64,000 bases of DNA, from assembly GCF_006094435.1 (NCBI RefSeq), contig NZ_CP034783.1:2941001-3005000 (forward strand). Direction: 5' to 3'. Position 1 is the first letter of the stretch, and each line of letters begins with the position of its first letter. Both the position numbers and the translations under genes were made by a program. Below, piece after piece: positions 25,411 to 35,267 of this stretch. Source of the DNA: Pseudomonas sp. MPC6 (GTDB taxonomy: Bacteria > Pseudomonadota > Gammaproteobacteria > Pseudomonadales > Pseudomonadaceae). The notes under the pieces were generated by a model, which saw only the letters and a list, made by a program, of their open reading frames with translations, was not told the DNA's origin and searched no databases.

Positions 25411-26711
25411 TATGCTGAATGTGCCGCCGCCTTCGCCAGCAAGCCGGCTCCTACACGAGATCGGTGGCGTTCCCCGATCTGGTGTGCGCTGAAGATCCCC
25501 CTGTAGGAGCTGGCTTGCCAGCGAAAGCGGTGGTTCAGTCAACACTACTATTGAATGTACCGCCGCCTTCGCCAGCAAGCCGGCTCCTACACGAGATCGG
25601 TGGCGTTCACCGGTCTGGTGTGCGCTGAAGATCCCCCTGTAGGAGCTGGCTTGCCAGCGAAAGCGGTGGTTCAGTCAACACTACTATTGAATGTACCGCC
25701 GCCTTCGCCAGCAAGCCGGCTCCTACACGAGATCGGTGGCGTTCACCGATCTGGTGTGCGCTGAAAATCCCCTGTAGGAGCTGGCTTGCCAGCGAAAGCG
25801 GTGGTTCAGTCAACACTACTATTGAATGTACCGCCGCCTTCGCCAGCAAGCCGGCTCCTACACGAGATCGGTGGCGTTCACCGATCTGGTGTGCGCTGAA
25901 AATCCCCTGTAGGAGCTGGCTTGCCAGCGAAAGCGGTGGTTCAGTCAACACTACTATTGAATGTACCGCCGCCTTCGCCAGCAAGCCGGCTCCTACACGA
26001 GATCGGTGGCGTTCACCGATCTGGTGTGCGCTGAAAATCCCCTGTAGGAGCTGGCTTGCCAGCGAAAGCGGTGGTTCAGTCAACACTACTATTGAATGTA
26101 CCGCCGCCTTCGCCAGCAAGCCGGCTCCTACACGAGATCGGTGGCGTTCACCGGTCTGGTGTGCGCTGAAGATCCCCCTGTAGGAGCTGGCTTGCCAGCG
26201 AAAGCGGTGGTTCAGTCAACACTACTATTGAATGTACCGCCGCCTTCGCCAGCAAGCCGGCTCCTACACGAGATCGGTGGCGTTCACCGATCTGGTGTGC
26301 GCTGAAAATCCCCTGTAGGAGCTGGCTTGCCAGCGAAAGCGGTGGTTCAGTCAACACTACTATTGAATGTACCGCCGCCTTCGCCAGCAAGCCGGCTCCT
26401 ACACGAGATCGGTGGCGTTCACCGATCTGGTGTGCGCTGAAAATCCCCTGTAGGAGCTGGCTTGCCAGCGAAAGCGGTGGTTCAGTCAACACTACTATTG
26501 AATGTACCGCCGCCTTCGCCAGCAAGCCGGCTCCTACACGAGATCGGTGGCGTTCACCGATCTGGTGTGCGCTGAAAATCCCCTGTAGGAGCTGGCTTGC
26601 CAGCGAAAGCGGTGGTTCAGTCAACATCTCTGCTGAATGTGCCGCCGCCTTCGCCAGCAAGCCGGCTCCTACACGGGATCGGCGTCGTTCGCCAGCGAGC
26701 CGGATCCTACA
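25411..26711. repeat. Tandem array of 135/136-bp REP-pair units with a 541-bp higher-order duplication
   Basis: Nine left REP arms (CTGTAGGAGCTGGCTTGCC) start at 25501, 25637, 25772, 25907, 26042, 26178, 26313, 26448 and 26583. Each is followed about 60 bases later by the inverse arm CCAGCAAGCCGGCTCCTACA and a linker ending TGGTGTGCGCTGAA(A/G)ATCCC. A partial unit with only the right arm precedes them from 25411, and the last unit diverges after 26628. Units are 136 bp (GGTCTGG...GAAGATCCCCC) or 135 bp (GATCTGG...GAAAATCCCC), in the order 136-135-135-135-136-135-135-135. This makes 25501-26041 and 26042-26582 two copies of one 541-bp block. The array has no gene; it lies between DinB and a small secreted protein, whose stop is 11 bp beyond the array end. 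Confidence 0.95.
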
Positions 26712-26722
26712 CACGGGATCGG

Positions 26723-26926
26723 TCATTTCGGCTTGTAGGACTCGGTCACTTGCGCGGTTTGATCGTCCGGGACCCGGACCTCCGAGCCTTTGTTCTCCTG
26801 TGCCTGCTGTTGACTGAGCCGCAGGCTGTCGTAGTAATACCGCATCCGTTCTGCCCCGCCTTCGGCCAAGGCGTTGGCCGAGACGAACGTCATCAGGCCG
26901 GCGATGATCAGGGGTGTACGTTTCAT
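26723..26926 (-). CDS. Small secreted protein of unknown function
   Basis: A 67-residue precursor with a signal peptide (LIIAGLMTFVSANALAEGG) and a mature part of about 45 residues, RMRYYYDSLRLSQQQAQENK followed by a hydrophilic tail. GGGAGG lies seven bases before the ATG, a strong ribosome-binding site. The gene is directly downstream in orientation of the TonB receptor's regulatory side but has no clear functional link. Not recognised beyond Pseudomonas conserved small proteins. Confidence 0.75.
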   Translation of the reverse strand: MKRTPLIIAGLMTFVSANALAEGGAERMRYYYDSLRLSQQQAQENKGSEVRVPDDQTAQVTESYKPK

Positions 26927-27026
26927 GGTGGGCCTCCCATCAGGAATGTCGGGTACCTTTCGTCCATGATCCAGTGCAATGTCGAAAGTCCATTTTCTGC
27001 CGATTCCGTTAAGTGGGCGTTAAACC

Positions 27027-29264
27027 CTAGAGCTTCCAGTCCAGGCTCAGGGTGACTGTGCGCGGGTCGCCCCAGAACACGCCGTTGTAGAAACCGACGT
27101 TGTCGTAATACTTCTTGTCGAACAGGTTATCGACATTCAGCGACGCGGACAGGTGCCGGTCGAACTCATACCGCGACATCAGCCTGACCACGGTATAAGC
27201 CTCCTGGCGGATTTTCGTGCTTTGAGTGATGACCTCACCGTCCGCGTCGCGTCCGATCGGGCGACGGGCGGCGCGGAACACCTCGCTCTGCCAGTTCACC
27301 GCGCCGCCCACGGTCAGTGCCTGCCAGTCGCCGGGCAGGCGATATGCTGTGGAAAGGCGAAGCATATTAAGCGGCTGGTTGGTATTGGCGCGTTGCTTTT
27401 CGCCGTCGGCAGAGTGGGTGTAGGTGTAGCCGGCCGTCATGTTCCAGCCGGCCATGACCTCGCCGGAAACCTCGGCTTCGAAGCCCTGGACCTTGTTGCC
27501 TTTCCCGCCTGACTTGAAGAATTCCTCGCGGGTCACCGGGTCCGGCGGCACTGAGTCGTCGAGTTCCGCGACGTTGTCCTGTTTGCTCCAGAACAGCGCG
27601 GTGGCCAGGTTCAGGCGTTCTTCCAGGAGGCTGCCCTTGAGCCCCAGCTCATAGTTGCTGCCCACCACCGGCTCGAGGTATTTGCGGTTGCTGTCGCGAT
27701 TGGACTGCGGTTTGAAAATGTCGGTGTAGCTGACATACACGGTGTATTCGGGGGTGAGGTCGTAAAGCAGCCCGGCGTATGGCGTCCAGATGTCGTTGTG
27801 TTGCTGGTGGGTGGCATCGACGCTGCTCAGCTGCAGGTTGGCGTCGTAGCTGTTGGTCCGGTTCGACGCTTTCCAGCTGCCATAACGACTGCCGAGCACA
27901 GCGTGCAGCTCGTCCGTCAGACTCAGGCGAGTGGCCAGATAGCCGGCCTTCTGACGGGTACTGTCTTTTGCACCTGTAAGACTGGTGACGGTATCGGAAT
28001 ACTTGGCGATGTTGCCCATGTATTTCCAGTCGGGAATGCTCAAGTAGTCCGGCGGCAGTGCGCCTTCGACCAGGTAGGGGCTTTCTTCGCTGCGTTCGGC
28101 TTCGCCATACCCGAGCATCATTTCGTGCTCCCGTCCGAACAGCGAGTAGGGGCCCGCCACGTTGAAGTCATAAGCCTTCATTTTCTGCGTCCCGAGCATG
28201 TGGCCCGTGTAGGCGGTCATGCCACTGCGGTCCTCGTTCGGGTAGCCGGCTCCGCCGTAATACAACTTGCCGTCGGTATCGCTTTCGCGGTGGGTGTAGG
28301 CCGCTTTGAAATGCCAGCCGGCGCCGAGTTGCTGCTCCAGCGTGGCGAATGCCGTCTGGTCCTTGATCGGCCAGGAACTCCAGGACGTCGCCATATTGGT
28401 GGAACGTCCCAGGTTGGCTTTGCCGCCGTCGGAGTTCCAATACGGCAAGGTGCCATAGGAGGAGCCCTGCACGTGTTTGTTCTGATAGTCGTAACCCACG
28501 GCCAGCACGGTGTCGTCAGTCAGGTCGGCTTCGAGAATGCCGTAGCCGACTTCCCGTTGTTGCTGGTACTTGTCGCGGTATGAACCGGCGTCGCGATAGG
28601 CCAGCACGCTGCGCCCGCGCAGTCGGCCGTCGAACGCCAGCGGGCCGCCGACATCCAGGTAGCTGTAATAGTCGTCATAACTGCCGCCACTGGCACCGGT
28701 CTGGACTTGCCACTGCGCGGTCGGTCGCTTGCGCACCATGTTGATGGTGGCCGACGGGTCGCCCGCACCCGTGGTCAGGCCGGTCGCACCGCGAACCACT
28801 TCAATGCGGTCGTAGATGATGGTGTCCGAATCGGACTTCATGTAGCTGAAGGTGTTGAGCATGCCATCGACCTGGAAATTGCTGATCGTGTAGCCGCGCG
28901 AGGAATAGCTGACCCGGTCCGAGTCGTTGTGCTGCACCACCACGCCGGTGGTCTGGCTCATGGCTTCGGACAGCGAGCCGAGCTTGAAGTCGTCCATTTG
29001 CTGACGGGTGACCACGGACACCGATTGCGGCGTTTCCTTGATCGACAGGTTCAGGCGGGTGGCCGTGCTCATGGCGCCGGTGGTGTACGACTCGGTGTTT
29101 TCGGTGGTACTGGCCAACCCCAGGGCGGACACCTGGGTGGCGTCCAGTTCGAGGGTGCTGCCGGGTGCTTGATCAGAACCGGTTTCAGCCAGCAGCTCGG
29201 GGCACAGGGCGACACTGCACAGGCCCAGGGTAAAGGTCATGGAACGGGTGATAGGCGCGAACAT
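27027..29264 (-). CDS. TonB-dependent siderophore receptor (FpvA/FhuE type)
   Basis: A 745-residue outer-membrane receptor. After the signal peptide (FTLGLCSVALCPELLAE) come the plug domain, with LSIKETPQSVSVVTRQQMDD, VQHNDSDRVSYSSRGYTISN and IEVVRGATGLTTGAGDPSA, and a 22-strand barrel ending WGDPRTVTLSLDWKL with a terminal aromatic-charged pattern. There is no N-terminal STN signalling domain, so it probably does not itself signal through a FecR protein. ATG at 29264 has AAGGAG upstream. Its promoter region carries a Fur-box-like and a PvdS-like motif, so it is an iron-starvation gene. The ligand is unknown; the plug motifs fit hydroxamate or pyoverdine receptors. Confidence 0.92.
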   Translation of the reverse strand: MFAPITRSMTFTLGLCSVALCPELLAETGSDQAPGSTLELDATQVSALGLASTTENTESYTTGAMSTATRLNLSIKETPQSVSVVTRQQMDDFKLGSLSEAMSQTTGVVVQHNDSDRVSYSSRGYTISNFQVDGMLNTFSYMKSDSDTIIYDRIEVVRGATGLTTGAGDPSATINMVRKRPTAQWQVQTGASGGSYDDYYSYLDVGGPLAFDGRLRGRSVLAYRDAGSYRDKYQQQREVGYGILEADLTDDTVLAVGYDYQNKHVQGSSYGTLPYWNSDGGKANLGRSTNMATSWSSWPIKDQTAFATLEQQLGAGWHFKAAYTHRESDTDGKLYYGGAGYPNEDRSGMTAYTGHMLGTQKMKAYDFNVAGPYSLFGREHEMMLGYGEAERSEESPYLVEGALPPDYLSIPDWKYMGNIAKYSDTVTSLTGAKDSTRQKAGYLATRLSLTDELHAVLGSRYGSWKASNRTNSYDANLQLSSVDATHQQHNDIWTPYAGLLYDLTPEYTVYVSYTDIFKPQSNRDSNRKYLEPVVGSNYELGLKGSLLEERLNLATALFWSKQDNVAELDDSVPPDPVTREEFFKSGGKGNKVQGFEAEVSGEVMAGWNMTAGYTYTHSADGEKQRANTNQPLNMLRLSTAYRLPGDWQALTVGGAVNWQSEVFRAARRPIGRDADGEVITQSTKIRQEAYTVVRLMSRYEFDRHLSASLNVDNLFDKKYYDNVGFYNGVFWGDPRTVTLSLDWKL

Positions 29265-29311
29265 CGCAGCCGACTCCTTGTCTTCGAGGGAAAATTTCCG
29301 TTTGCTCAAAG

Positions 29312-29334
29312 ACGAAGGGGAGGGCGGGGATTTA
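29312..29334 (-). promoter_or_regulatory. Candidate iron-starvation (PvdS-type) promoter of the TonB receptor
   Basis: On the minus strand GGCTAAAT is followed after 15 bases by CGT, with CGT about 48 bp before the receptor ATG. The layout is identical to that found upstream of pvdQ. Confidence 0.55.
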
Positions 29335-29343
29335 GCCTTAAAC

Positions 29344-29360
29344 GAGAATAATTATTATCT
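29344..29360 (-). promoter_or_regulatory. Fur-box-like palindrome upstream of the TonB receptor
   Basis: AGATAATAATTATTCTC on the minus strand closely resembles the Fur consensus of GATAAT/ATTATC hexamers. It lies about 80 bp before the receptor start and just upstream of the PvdS-type -35 element. Confidence 0.65.
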
Positions 29361-29441
29361 TGGGGTCTGCTGTAAGAAGAATTCCTGTGCAGGAGCCTTG
29401 TTCCGGGCGGCGCTCCGACGATGGACTCAAGAACACCGCTT

Positions 29442-29542
29442 TGTGCAGGAGCGAGCTTGCTCGCGATGGATTCAAGAGCGCCGCGTTCAGTCAGTCAGCA
29501 CGCGTTATCGTTAACGTCCATCGCGAGCAAGCTTGCTCCTAC
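29442..29542. repeat. REPIN overlapping the 3' end of cptA
   Basis: GGAGCGAGCTTGCTCGCGATGG at left and CCATCGCGAGCAAGCTTGCTCC at right, with a spacer containing CGCGTTATCGTTAACGTCC. It is a sister copy of the REPIN at 13495-13595. The right arm supplies the TAG stop of cptA. Confidence 0.9.
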
Positions 29543-31284
29543 TTCTGCACGACTTCCGGTGCGACTGGCAATGCCTTGGGCTTGATCAGGCTGAAGTCGA
29601 TCAGCGGCCGCTGTTGACGCTCGTAGGGGTTGCCGATCATCAAGGGCCGGGGCTTGAAGCTGTCGCTGACCAGGCTCTTGCTGCGATCGAGTTCATCGAA
29701 GCTGAGCCCCGCGAGATCGGCCCAAGTATGAATCAGGTGCGAACTGCTGTACGGCCGCCCCAGATCGCCGGCGAAGCTCCAGTCATGGGTTTCGCGCCAT
29801 TTCGGCGAGGCCCAGGCCACGAACGGAATGGTGTACATCGGCGCCGTCGGCTTGCTTTCGTTGCGCCCCAGGGTGCCATGGCCAGGGGAGTCGAATACAT
29901 CTTCCCCATGGTCGGAAAGGTACAACAGGAACCCGTTCGGATCGGACTTGGCGTAGTCCTTGATCAGGCTCGAGACCACAAAGTCGTTGTACAGCACCGC
30001 ATTGTCGTAGCTGTTATAGGTCGGCAATTGATCATCGCGCACGCCTGGCGGAACGCCCTGGCGGTCCTTGAACTTGTCGAAGGTCGATGGGTAACGGTAT
30101 TGGTAGCTCATGTGCGTGCCGAGCAGATGCACGACGATCAGCTTGCGCGGCGCAGCGTCGGTCAGGGCCTTGTTGAACGGCTCGATCACATCGCCATCGT
30201 ACTGTGCGGCGTTCTGGTTGCGGTTGTTGTTCAGGTACACCTGCTCGTCGGCCTGCTGGGAGAAGGTCGTCAACATGGTGTTGCGCTTGGTCATGGTCTG
30301 TTGGTTGGTGATCCAGAAGGTCTTGTAGCCCGCCTGTTTCATCATGCTCACCAGCGACGGGGTCGACAGGTACAGCTCCGGGTTGTCTTCGTCGGCGAAG
30401 GTCAGCACCTGTTGCAACGCTTCGATGGTGTAGGGGCGCGGGGTGATGACGTTATCGAAGACCGCCAGCTGATCCTTGAGCTTGTCCAGCTCCGGCGTGG
30501 TTGCCCGAGGGTAGCCGTACAGGCTCATGCGCTGACGGTTGGTGGACTCACCGATCACCAGTACCAGCGTTGACGGCTGATCGGCCGCCGAGTCCTTGAG
30601 GTTGTGCAGCGGCGGGATTTTGCTCGCGCTGGTGAGCATGTCCTGCATGCCGGCCAGGGTGTCAAGGTAGCGGTGATAGGCCACGGCCATCTGCCAGGGC
30701 ACGGCGGGCTCGACGCGGGTCTCGAACTTCTCGAAACCGTCGGCAAAATTACCGGTGCGCAGGGTCTGCTTGACCAGCGGGTAACCGATCACGGCCACCA
30801 GAATGGCGGTTGCTGCGACCAGTGCCTGCCCGCGAGGCAGGTACACCGGACGCAAGCGCGTCCACAGGAACCAGGCGAACAGCGTGTGGGCGACGAAGGC
30901 CGCCACCATCCACCAGGCGAAGTACTGGGTCATGTACTCGCCCGCTTCAGAGATGTTCGACTCGAACATGATGAAGATGACGCTTTGGGAGAATTCCTGC
31001 TGGTAAATGAAGAAGTAGCCCAGGCTCGCCATGGAGCAGGCCCACAGCACCACACCGATCAGCGCGGCCAATACCCGGGTCTGTTTAGGGAACAGCAGCA
31101 TCGGCGCCAGCCAGATGGCGCTCATGATAAAGGCCTGGCGGAACCCGGTGAAACCGGAGGTGCCCGTCAGCTGGATCAGTAGTTGGGTAATACCGGAAAA
31201 ATACCAGAAGAACAAAAACAGCCAGAGCAATCCTGCCCAATCAAAACCTTTCGCAGACGTGGTGCTGCGTTTAAACAAAGCCAT
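29539..31284 (-). CDS. cptA: Phosphoethanolamine transferase CptA
   Basis: A 581-residue inner-membrane enzyme with about five N-terminal membrane segments (to residue about 165) and a periplasmic alkaline-phosphatase-like domain. Metal and nucleophile sites are visible: LVIGESTNRQRMSLYGY, the threonine in PRPYTIEALQQ, VHLLGTHMSY and LYLSDHGEDVFDS. The length and the VTPRPYT region match CptA, which adds phosphoethanolamine to the lipopolysaccharide core, more than EptA (lipid A), though the two are hard to separate by eye. The TAG stop falls inside a REPIN arm. Confidence 0.87.
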   Translation of the reverse strand: MALFKRSTTSAKGFDWAGLLWLFLFFWYFSGITQLLIQLTGTSGFTGFRQAFIMSAIWLAPMLLFPKQTRVLAALIGVVLWACSMASLGYFFIYQQEFSQSVIFIMFESNISEAGEYMTQYFAWWMVAAFVAHTLFAWFLWTRLRPVYLPRGQALVAATAILVAVIGYPLVKQTLRTGNFADGFEKFETRVEPAVPWQMAVAYHRYLDTLAGMQDMLTSASKIPPLHNLKDSAADQPSTLVLVIGESTNRQRMSLYGYPRATTPELDKLKDQLAVFDNVITPRPYTIEALQQVLTFADEDNPELYLSTPSLVSMMKQAGYKTFWITNQQTMTKRNTMLTTFSQQADEQVYLNNNRNQNAAQYDGDVIEPFNKALTDAAPRKLIVVHLLGTHMSYQYRYPSTFDKFKDRQGVPPGVRDDQLPTYNSYDNAVLYNDFVVSSLIKDYAKSDPNGFLLYLSDHGEDVFDSPGHGTLGRNESKPTAPMYTIPFVAWASPKWRETHDWSFAGDLGRPYSSSHLIHTWADLAGLSFDELDRSKSLVSDSFKPRPLMIGNPYERQQRPLIDFSLIKPKALPVAPEVVQK

Positions 31285-31480
31285 TCATCGCTCCAACCTG
31301 AAATCACTGCCTTCGCCGAGACGTGAATATCACCGACGAACGGGTGGCGCACGGATACCGAGCGGCCACAATGAGTCGAAGTATCAAGATGTTAGTGTGA
31401 AAAAATTGTGATTGCCGGACGGTCAGGCATCGGGGTGTATTGGAAGCAGCAGAAGGCCGCTTCCGATTCAAGCGGAGGTA

Positions 31481-31663
31481 TCAGGCGTGGGGAGCGCGCT
31501 GCGTGACGGGCCAGGACTGAGCCTGAGCATCTTGTGTCAGCAGGCGCAGTTGCGCGACTTCCTGCCTCAACTGGTCGCGTTCGTCTTTCAACTGGCGCAG
31601 TTCATCGCGACGGATCGTGACGTAAAGGGTTTGTGCTGGCCGTGCTGCTAGTAATGTGCCCAT
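31481..31663 (-). CDS. Small coiled-coil protein of unknown function
   Basis: A 60-residue protein with a predicted coiled coil, RRDELRQLKDERDQLRQEVA, followed by LRLLTQDAQ. GAGGTG lies seven bases before the ATG, which supports translation. It is between cptA and gnd, antisense to gnd. Its role is unknown; the heptad pattern suggests a dimer. Confidence 0.62.
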   Translation of the reverse strand: MGTLLAARPAQTLYVTIRRDELRQLKDERDQLRQEVAQLRLLTQDAQAQSWPVTQRAPHA

Positions 31664-31934
31664 TGCTCACCTCGCAAATGGCTGATTCAACTGTAAATCC
31701 GCTCCGACGTCGGATGCTGACTTACTATCGGCGCCGATTTTGATTTCTTTTGTCCAAGAATGGAACTTTTTTATTTTTCATGGTCGCGGTGTCTTCGGCA
31801 CGATTTCTGACGTTATCAGTCTGGATCGGGCACAATGCCCGGAAACTTCGTCCCGCCGCTCTGGACTAACCCACATTAGTCGCGTTGGGCTATAACCTTT
31901 GACACACTTTATTTGTAGTAGGGAGCATCAACAC

Positions 31935-32915
31935 ATGCAACTCGGGATTATCGGACTGGGCCGCATGGGCGGCAATATTGCGCGGCGCTTGATGCTCAAC
32001 GGGCACACCACCGTTGTTTACGACCGCAATACCGCTTTCGTCGAAAACCTGAGCGAAGACGGCGCCACCGGCGTTGCCGACCTGCCAGCCCTGGTTGCCG
32101 GCCTGGCCAAGCCACGGGCGGTCTGGGTCATGTTGCCGGCCGGCGCACCGACCGAAGACACCATCGACACCCTGAGCACATTGCTCGAAGCCGGCGACAC
32201 CATCATCGACGGCGGCAACACTTTTTATAAGGACGACATCCGCCGGGCGAAAACCCTGGCGGAAAAAGGCCTGCACTACATCGACGTCGGCACCTCGGGC
32301 GGCGTCTGGGGCCTGGAACGTGGTTACTGCATGATGATCGGCGGCGATGCCGAGACCGTTAAACGTCTCGATCCGCTGTTCGAAAGCCTGGCCCCTGGCC
32401 TGGGCGACATTCCGCGGACCAAGGACCGCAAGTCCGATGACGATCGCGCCGAACGGGGTTATATCCACGCCGGTCCGGCCGGTTCCGGGCATTTCGTGAA
32501 GATGATCCACAACGGCATCGAATACGGCATGATGCAGGCCTTCGCCGAAGGCTTCGACATTCTCAAGACCAAAGCCAGCACCAACCTGCCGGAAGACCAG
32601 CGTTTCGACCTGAACGTCGCCGACATCGCCGAAGTCTGGCGTCGTGGCAGCGTGGTCTCGTCCTGGCTGCTCGACCTGACCGCCGACGCACTGGCCAGCG
32701 ATCCGAAACTCGATGGGTATTCCGGTTCGGTGGCCGACAGCGGTGAAGGTCGCTGGACCATCGAAGCCGCCATGGAGCAATCGGTGCCTGTACCGGTGTT
32801 GTCGAACTCGCTGTTCTCCCGCTACCGTTCGCGCGGCCAAGGCACCTTTGGCGACAAGATTCTCTCGGCCCAGCGCTTCGGCTTCGGCGGCCACGTGGAG
32901 ACTGCGAAGAAATGA
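31935..32915 (+). CDS. gnd: 6-phosphogluconate dehydrogenase, decarboxylating (short form)
   Basis: A 326-residue enzyme, the short NAD-preferring Gnd form (the long form is about 470). It converts 6-phosphogluconate to ribulose 5-phosphate. Visible: the Rossmann motif [41 protein letters not shown] and the substrate/catalytic segment [19 protein letters not shown]. It is the first gene of a three-gene unit in which each stop overlaps the next ATG (ATGA), joining it to zwf and a HAD phosphatase. Confidence 0.95.
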   Translation: MQLGIIGLGRMGGNIARRLMLNGHTTVVYDRNTAFVENLSEDGATGVADLPALVAGLAKPRAVWVMLPAGAPTEDTIDTLSTLLEAGDTIIDGGNTFYKDDIRRAKTLAEKGLHYIDVGTSGGVWGLERGYCMMIGGDAETVKRLDPLFESLAPGLGDIPRTKDRKSDDDRAERGYIHAGPAGSGHFVKMIHNGIEYGMMQAFAEGFDILKTKASTNLPEDQRFDLNVADIAEVWRRGSVVSSWLLDLTADALASDPKLDGYSGSVADSGEGRWTIEAAMEQSVPVPVLSNSLFSRYRSRGQGTFGDKILSAQRFGFGGHVETAKK

Positions 32916-34435
32916 CCCGTCTGATCCGCAATAAATCCAAGGCAGAACCCGCACCACCGACCACGCTGTTCCTGTTCGGTGCCCATGGTGACCTGGTCAA
33001 GCGTCTGCTGATGCCGGCGCTGTACAACCTGAGTCGCGACGGTCTGCTTGGGGATGGACTGCGGATCATCGGCGTTGACCACAACGCCATCAGCGATGAA
33101 GACTTCGCGAAAAAACTCGAAGACTTCATTCGCGCCGAAGTGGCCTCCAAGGTCGGCAAAGGTGATCAAGCCCTTGATCCGGTGTTGTGGGCCAAATTGG
33201 CGAAAGGCATCAGCTACGTCCAGGGCGATTTTCTGGACGACAGCACTTATCAAGCGTTGGCGGCGAAAATTGCCGACAGCGGCACGGGCAACGCGGTGTT
33301 CTACCTGGCCACCGCGCCGCGTTTTTTCAGTGAAGTGGTGCGCCGTCTTGGCGCCGCCGGTTTGCTGCAAGAGACGCCTGAAGCCTTCAGAAGGGTGGTG
33401 ATCGAAAAACCGTTCGGTTCCGATCTGCCGACCGCCGAAGCCTTGAACGCTTGCCTGCTCAAGGTCATGACGGAAAACCAGATCTACCGGATCGATCACT
33501 ATCTGGGCAAGGAAACCGTGCAGAACATTCTGATCAGCCGGTTCTCCAACAGCCTGTTCGAAGCGTTCTGGAACAATCATTACATCGACCACGTGCAGAT
33601 CACCGCCGCGGAGACCGTCGGCGTGGAAACCCGTGGCAGTTTTTATGAACACACCGGCGCCCTGCGGGACATGGTGCCCAATCACCTGTTCCAGTTGTTG
33701 GCGATGGTGGCCATGGAGCCGCCGGCAGCCTTTGGCGCCGATGCGGTTCGCGGCGAGAAAGCCAAGGTGGTCGGCGCGATTCGCCCCTGGTCGGTCGAGG
33801 AGGCTCGGGCCAACTCGGTCCGCGGCCAATACGCATCCGGTGAAATCGACGGCAAGCTGTTGCCGGGGTATCGCCAGGAAAACAACGTGGCGCAAGACAG
33901 CAACACCGAAACCTACGTGGCACTCAAGGTCATGATCGATAACTGGCGCTGGGTCGGCGTGCCGTTCTACCTGCGCACCGGCAAGCGCATGAGCGTACGC
34001 GACACCGAGATCGTCATCTGTTTCAAGCCGGCGCCTTACGCGCAGTTCCGCGATACCGAGGTCGATGAGTTGCAGCCGACCTATCTGCGGATCCAGATCC
34101 AGCCAAACGAAGGCATGTGGTTCGATCTGCTGGCGAAACGGCCAGGCCCAGCGCTGAAGATGGCCAATATCGAACTGGGGTTTGCCTACAAGGATTTCTT
34201 TGAAATGCAGCCGTCCACCGGCTATGAGACCCTGATCTACGACTGCCTGACGGGCGATCAGACGCTGTTCCAGCGCGCCGACAATATCGAGAATGGCTGG
34301 CGCGCCGTGCAGCCGTTCCTCGATGCCTGGCAGCAGGACGCGAGCGTGCAGAGTTACGCGGCTGGCGATGACGGGCCGCAGGCCGCAGAAGACCTGCTGA
34401 CCCGCGACGGTCGCGTCTGGCACGGCCTCGGATGA
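32912..34435 (+). CDS. zwf: Glucose-6-phosphate 1-dehydrogenase
   Basis: A 507-residue enzyme that oxidises glucose 6-phosphate to 6-phosphogluconolactone. The N-terminal nucleotide site [16 protein letters not shown] and the active-site signature [13 protein letters not shown] are plain, as is EKPFGSD. ATG at 32912 overlaps the gnd TGA by 4 bases, and its own TGA overlaps the next ATG in the same way, so translation is coupled. It lacks the usual Pseudomonas neighbours hexR, pgl and eda, so it may be a second zwf copy paired with gnd. Confidence 0.95.
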   Translation: MTRLIRNKSKAEPAPPTTLFLFGAHGDLVKRLLMPALYNLSRDGLLGDGLRIIGVDHNAISDEDFAKKLEDFIRAEVASKVGKGDQALDPVLWAKLAKGISYVQGDFLDDSTYQALAAKIADSGTGNAVFYLATAPRFFSEVVRRLGAAGLLQETPEAFRRVVIEKPFGSDLPTAEALNACLLKVMTENQIYRIDHYLGKETVQNILISRFSNSLFEAFWNNHYIDHVQITAAETVGVETRGSFYEHTGALRDMVPNHLFQLLAMVAMEPPAAFGADAVRGEKAKVVGAIRPWSVEEARANSVRGQYASGEIDGKLLPGYRQENNVAQDSNTETYVALKVMIDNWRWVGVPFYLRTGKRMSVRDTEIVICFKPAPYAQFRDTEVDELQPTYLRIQIQPNEGMWFDLLAKRPGPALKMANIELGFAYKDFFEMQPSTGYETLIYDCLTGDQTLFQRADNIENGWRAVQPFLDAWQQDASVQSYAAGDDGPQAAEDLLTRDGRVWHGLG

Positions 34436-35253
34436 GTGAGCCGACGCAACACCCCATCCGGTTTTTGCTCAGTGACATGGACGGCACGTTGCTGCTGCCC
34501 GACCACAGCCTCAGCCAGCGCACCCTCGAAGCGGTCAGTTCGTTGCGCGAGGCGGGCGTGCTGTTCAGCCTGGCCACCGGTCGTCCGCCCAAAGCCATGC
34601 TCCAGCAGATCGAAGCCCTGGGCGTCGACCTGCCGACGGCGGCGTTCAATGGCGGCACCCTGGTCCATCCCGACGGCAGTATCCTGGTCGCGCATTACTT
34701 GCCGGCCACGGCCGCGTTGACCACCTTGACGCTGTTTGCCGATCTGCCGGATATCGAAGTCTGGGTATTCAGCGGCGGCGACTGGCTGGCGAAAGATCCC
34801 TCCGGGCCCATGGTGCCGCGCGAGCAGCATGGCCTGGGATATCCGCCGGTGATGGTGGAGAGCTTCGAGCCGTATCTGAAGCAGATCGACAAGATCGTCG
34901 CCGCCAGTCACAACACCGAACTGTTGATCGAACTGGAAGCGCAATTGCTGCCCAAGGTCGAGGGGCAGGCTCAGGTTTCACGTTCACAACCGGTGTACCT
35001 GGATGTGACTGCAATGAAAGCGAACAAGGGCGAAGCGCTGGCGACACTGGCCGAATTCCTCGGTGTGCCCCTGGAGCAGACGGCAGCTTTGGGCGATGGC
35101 GGCAACGATCCGGCGATGTTTCATCGCGCCGGGTTGTCGATCGCCATGGGGCAGGCGGAAGAGGCGGTGCAGCGCCAGGCGCACGTGGTGACCGGGACCA
35201 ACACCGAAGAGGGCGCCGCCCAGGCGATCGAGCGCTACATACTCCCTCGCTAA
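34432..35253 (+). CDS. Cof-type HAD-IIB sugar-phosphate phosphatase
   Basis: A 273-residue haloacid-dehalogenase phosphatase of subclass IIB. Motif I is DMDGTLLLPDHS with the nucleophile Asp at about residue 15, motif II is SLATGRPP, and the C-terminal motif IV is LGDGGNDPAMF. Third gene of the gnd-zwf unit with a 4-base overlap, which suggests a role on a sugar phosphate of this pathway, but the substrate is inference. Confidence 0.9.
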   Translation: MSEPTQHPIRFLLSDMDGTLLLPDHSLSQRTLEAVSSLREAGVLFSLATGRPPKAMLQQIEALGVDLPTAAFNGGTLVHPDGSILVAHYLPATAALTTLTLFADLPDIEVWVFSGGDWLAKDPSGPMVPREQHGLGYPPVMVESFEPYLKQIDKIVAASHNTELLIELEAQLLPKVEGQAQVSRSQPVYLDVTAMKANKGEALATLAEFLGVPLEQTAALGDGGNDPAMFHRAGLSIAMGQAEEAVQRQAHVVTGTNTEEGAAQAIERYILPR

Positions 35254-35267
35254 CGACACAAAACCCT

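Noticed and set aside
25411..26711. Possible CRISPR array
   Set aside because: The units are 135-136 bp and nearly identical along their whole length, with no short repeat/unique spacer pattern, and no cas genes are nearby.
25607..26726. Long open frames on both strands across the repeat array, giving repetitive proteins
   Set aside because: They are translations of the 135/136-bp REP units. The periodic protein reflects unit duplication, with no ribosome-binding site and no codon preference.
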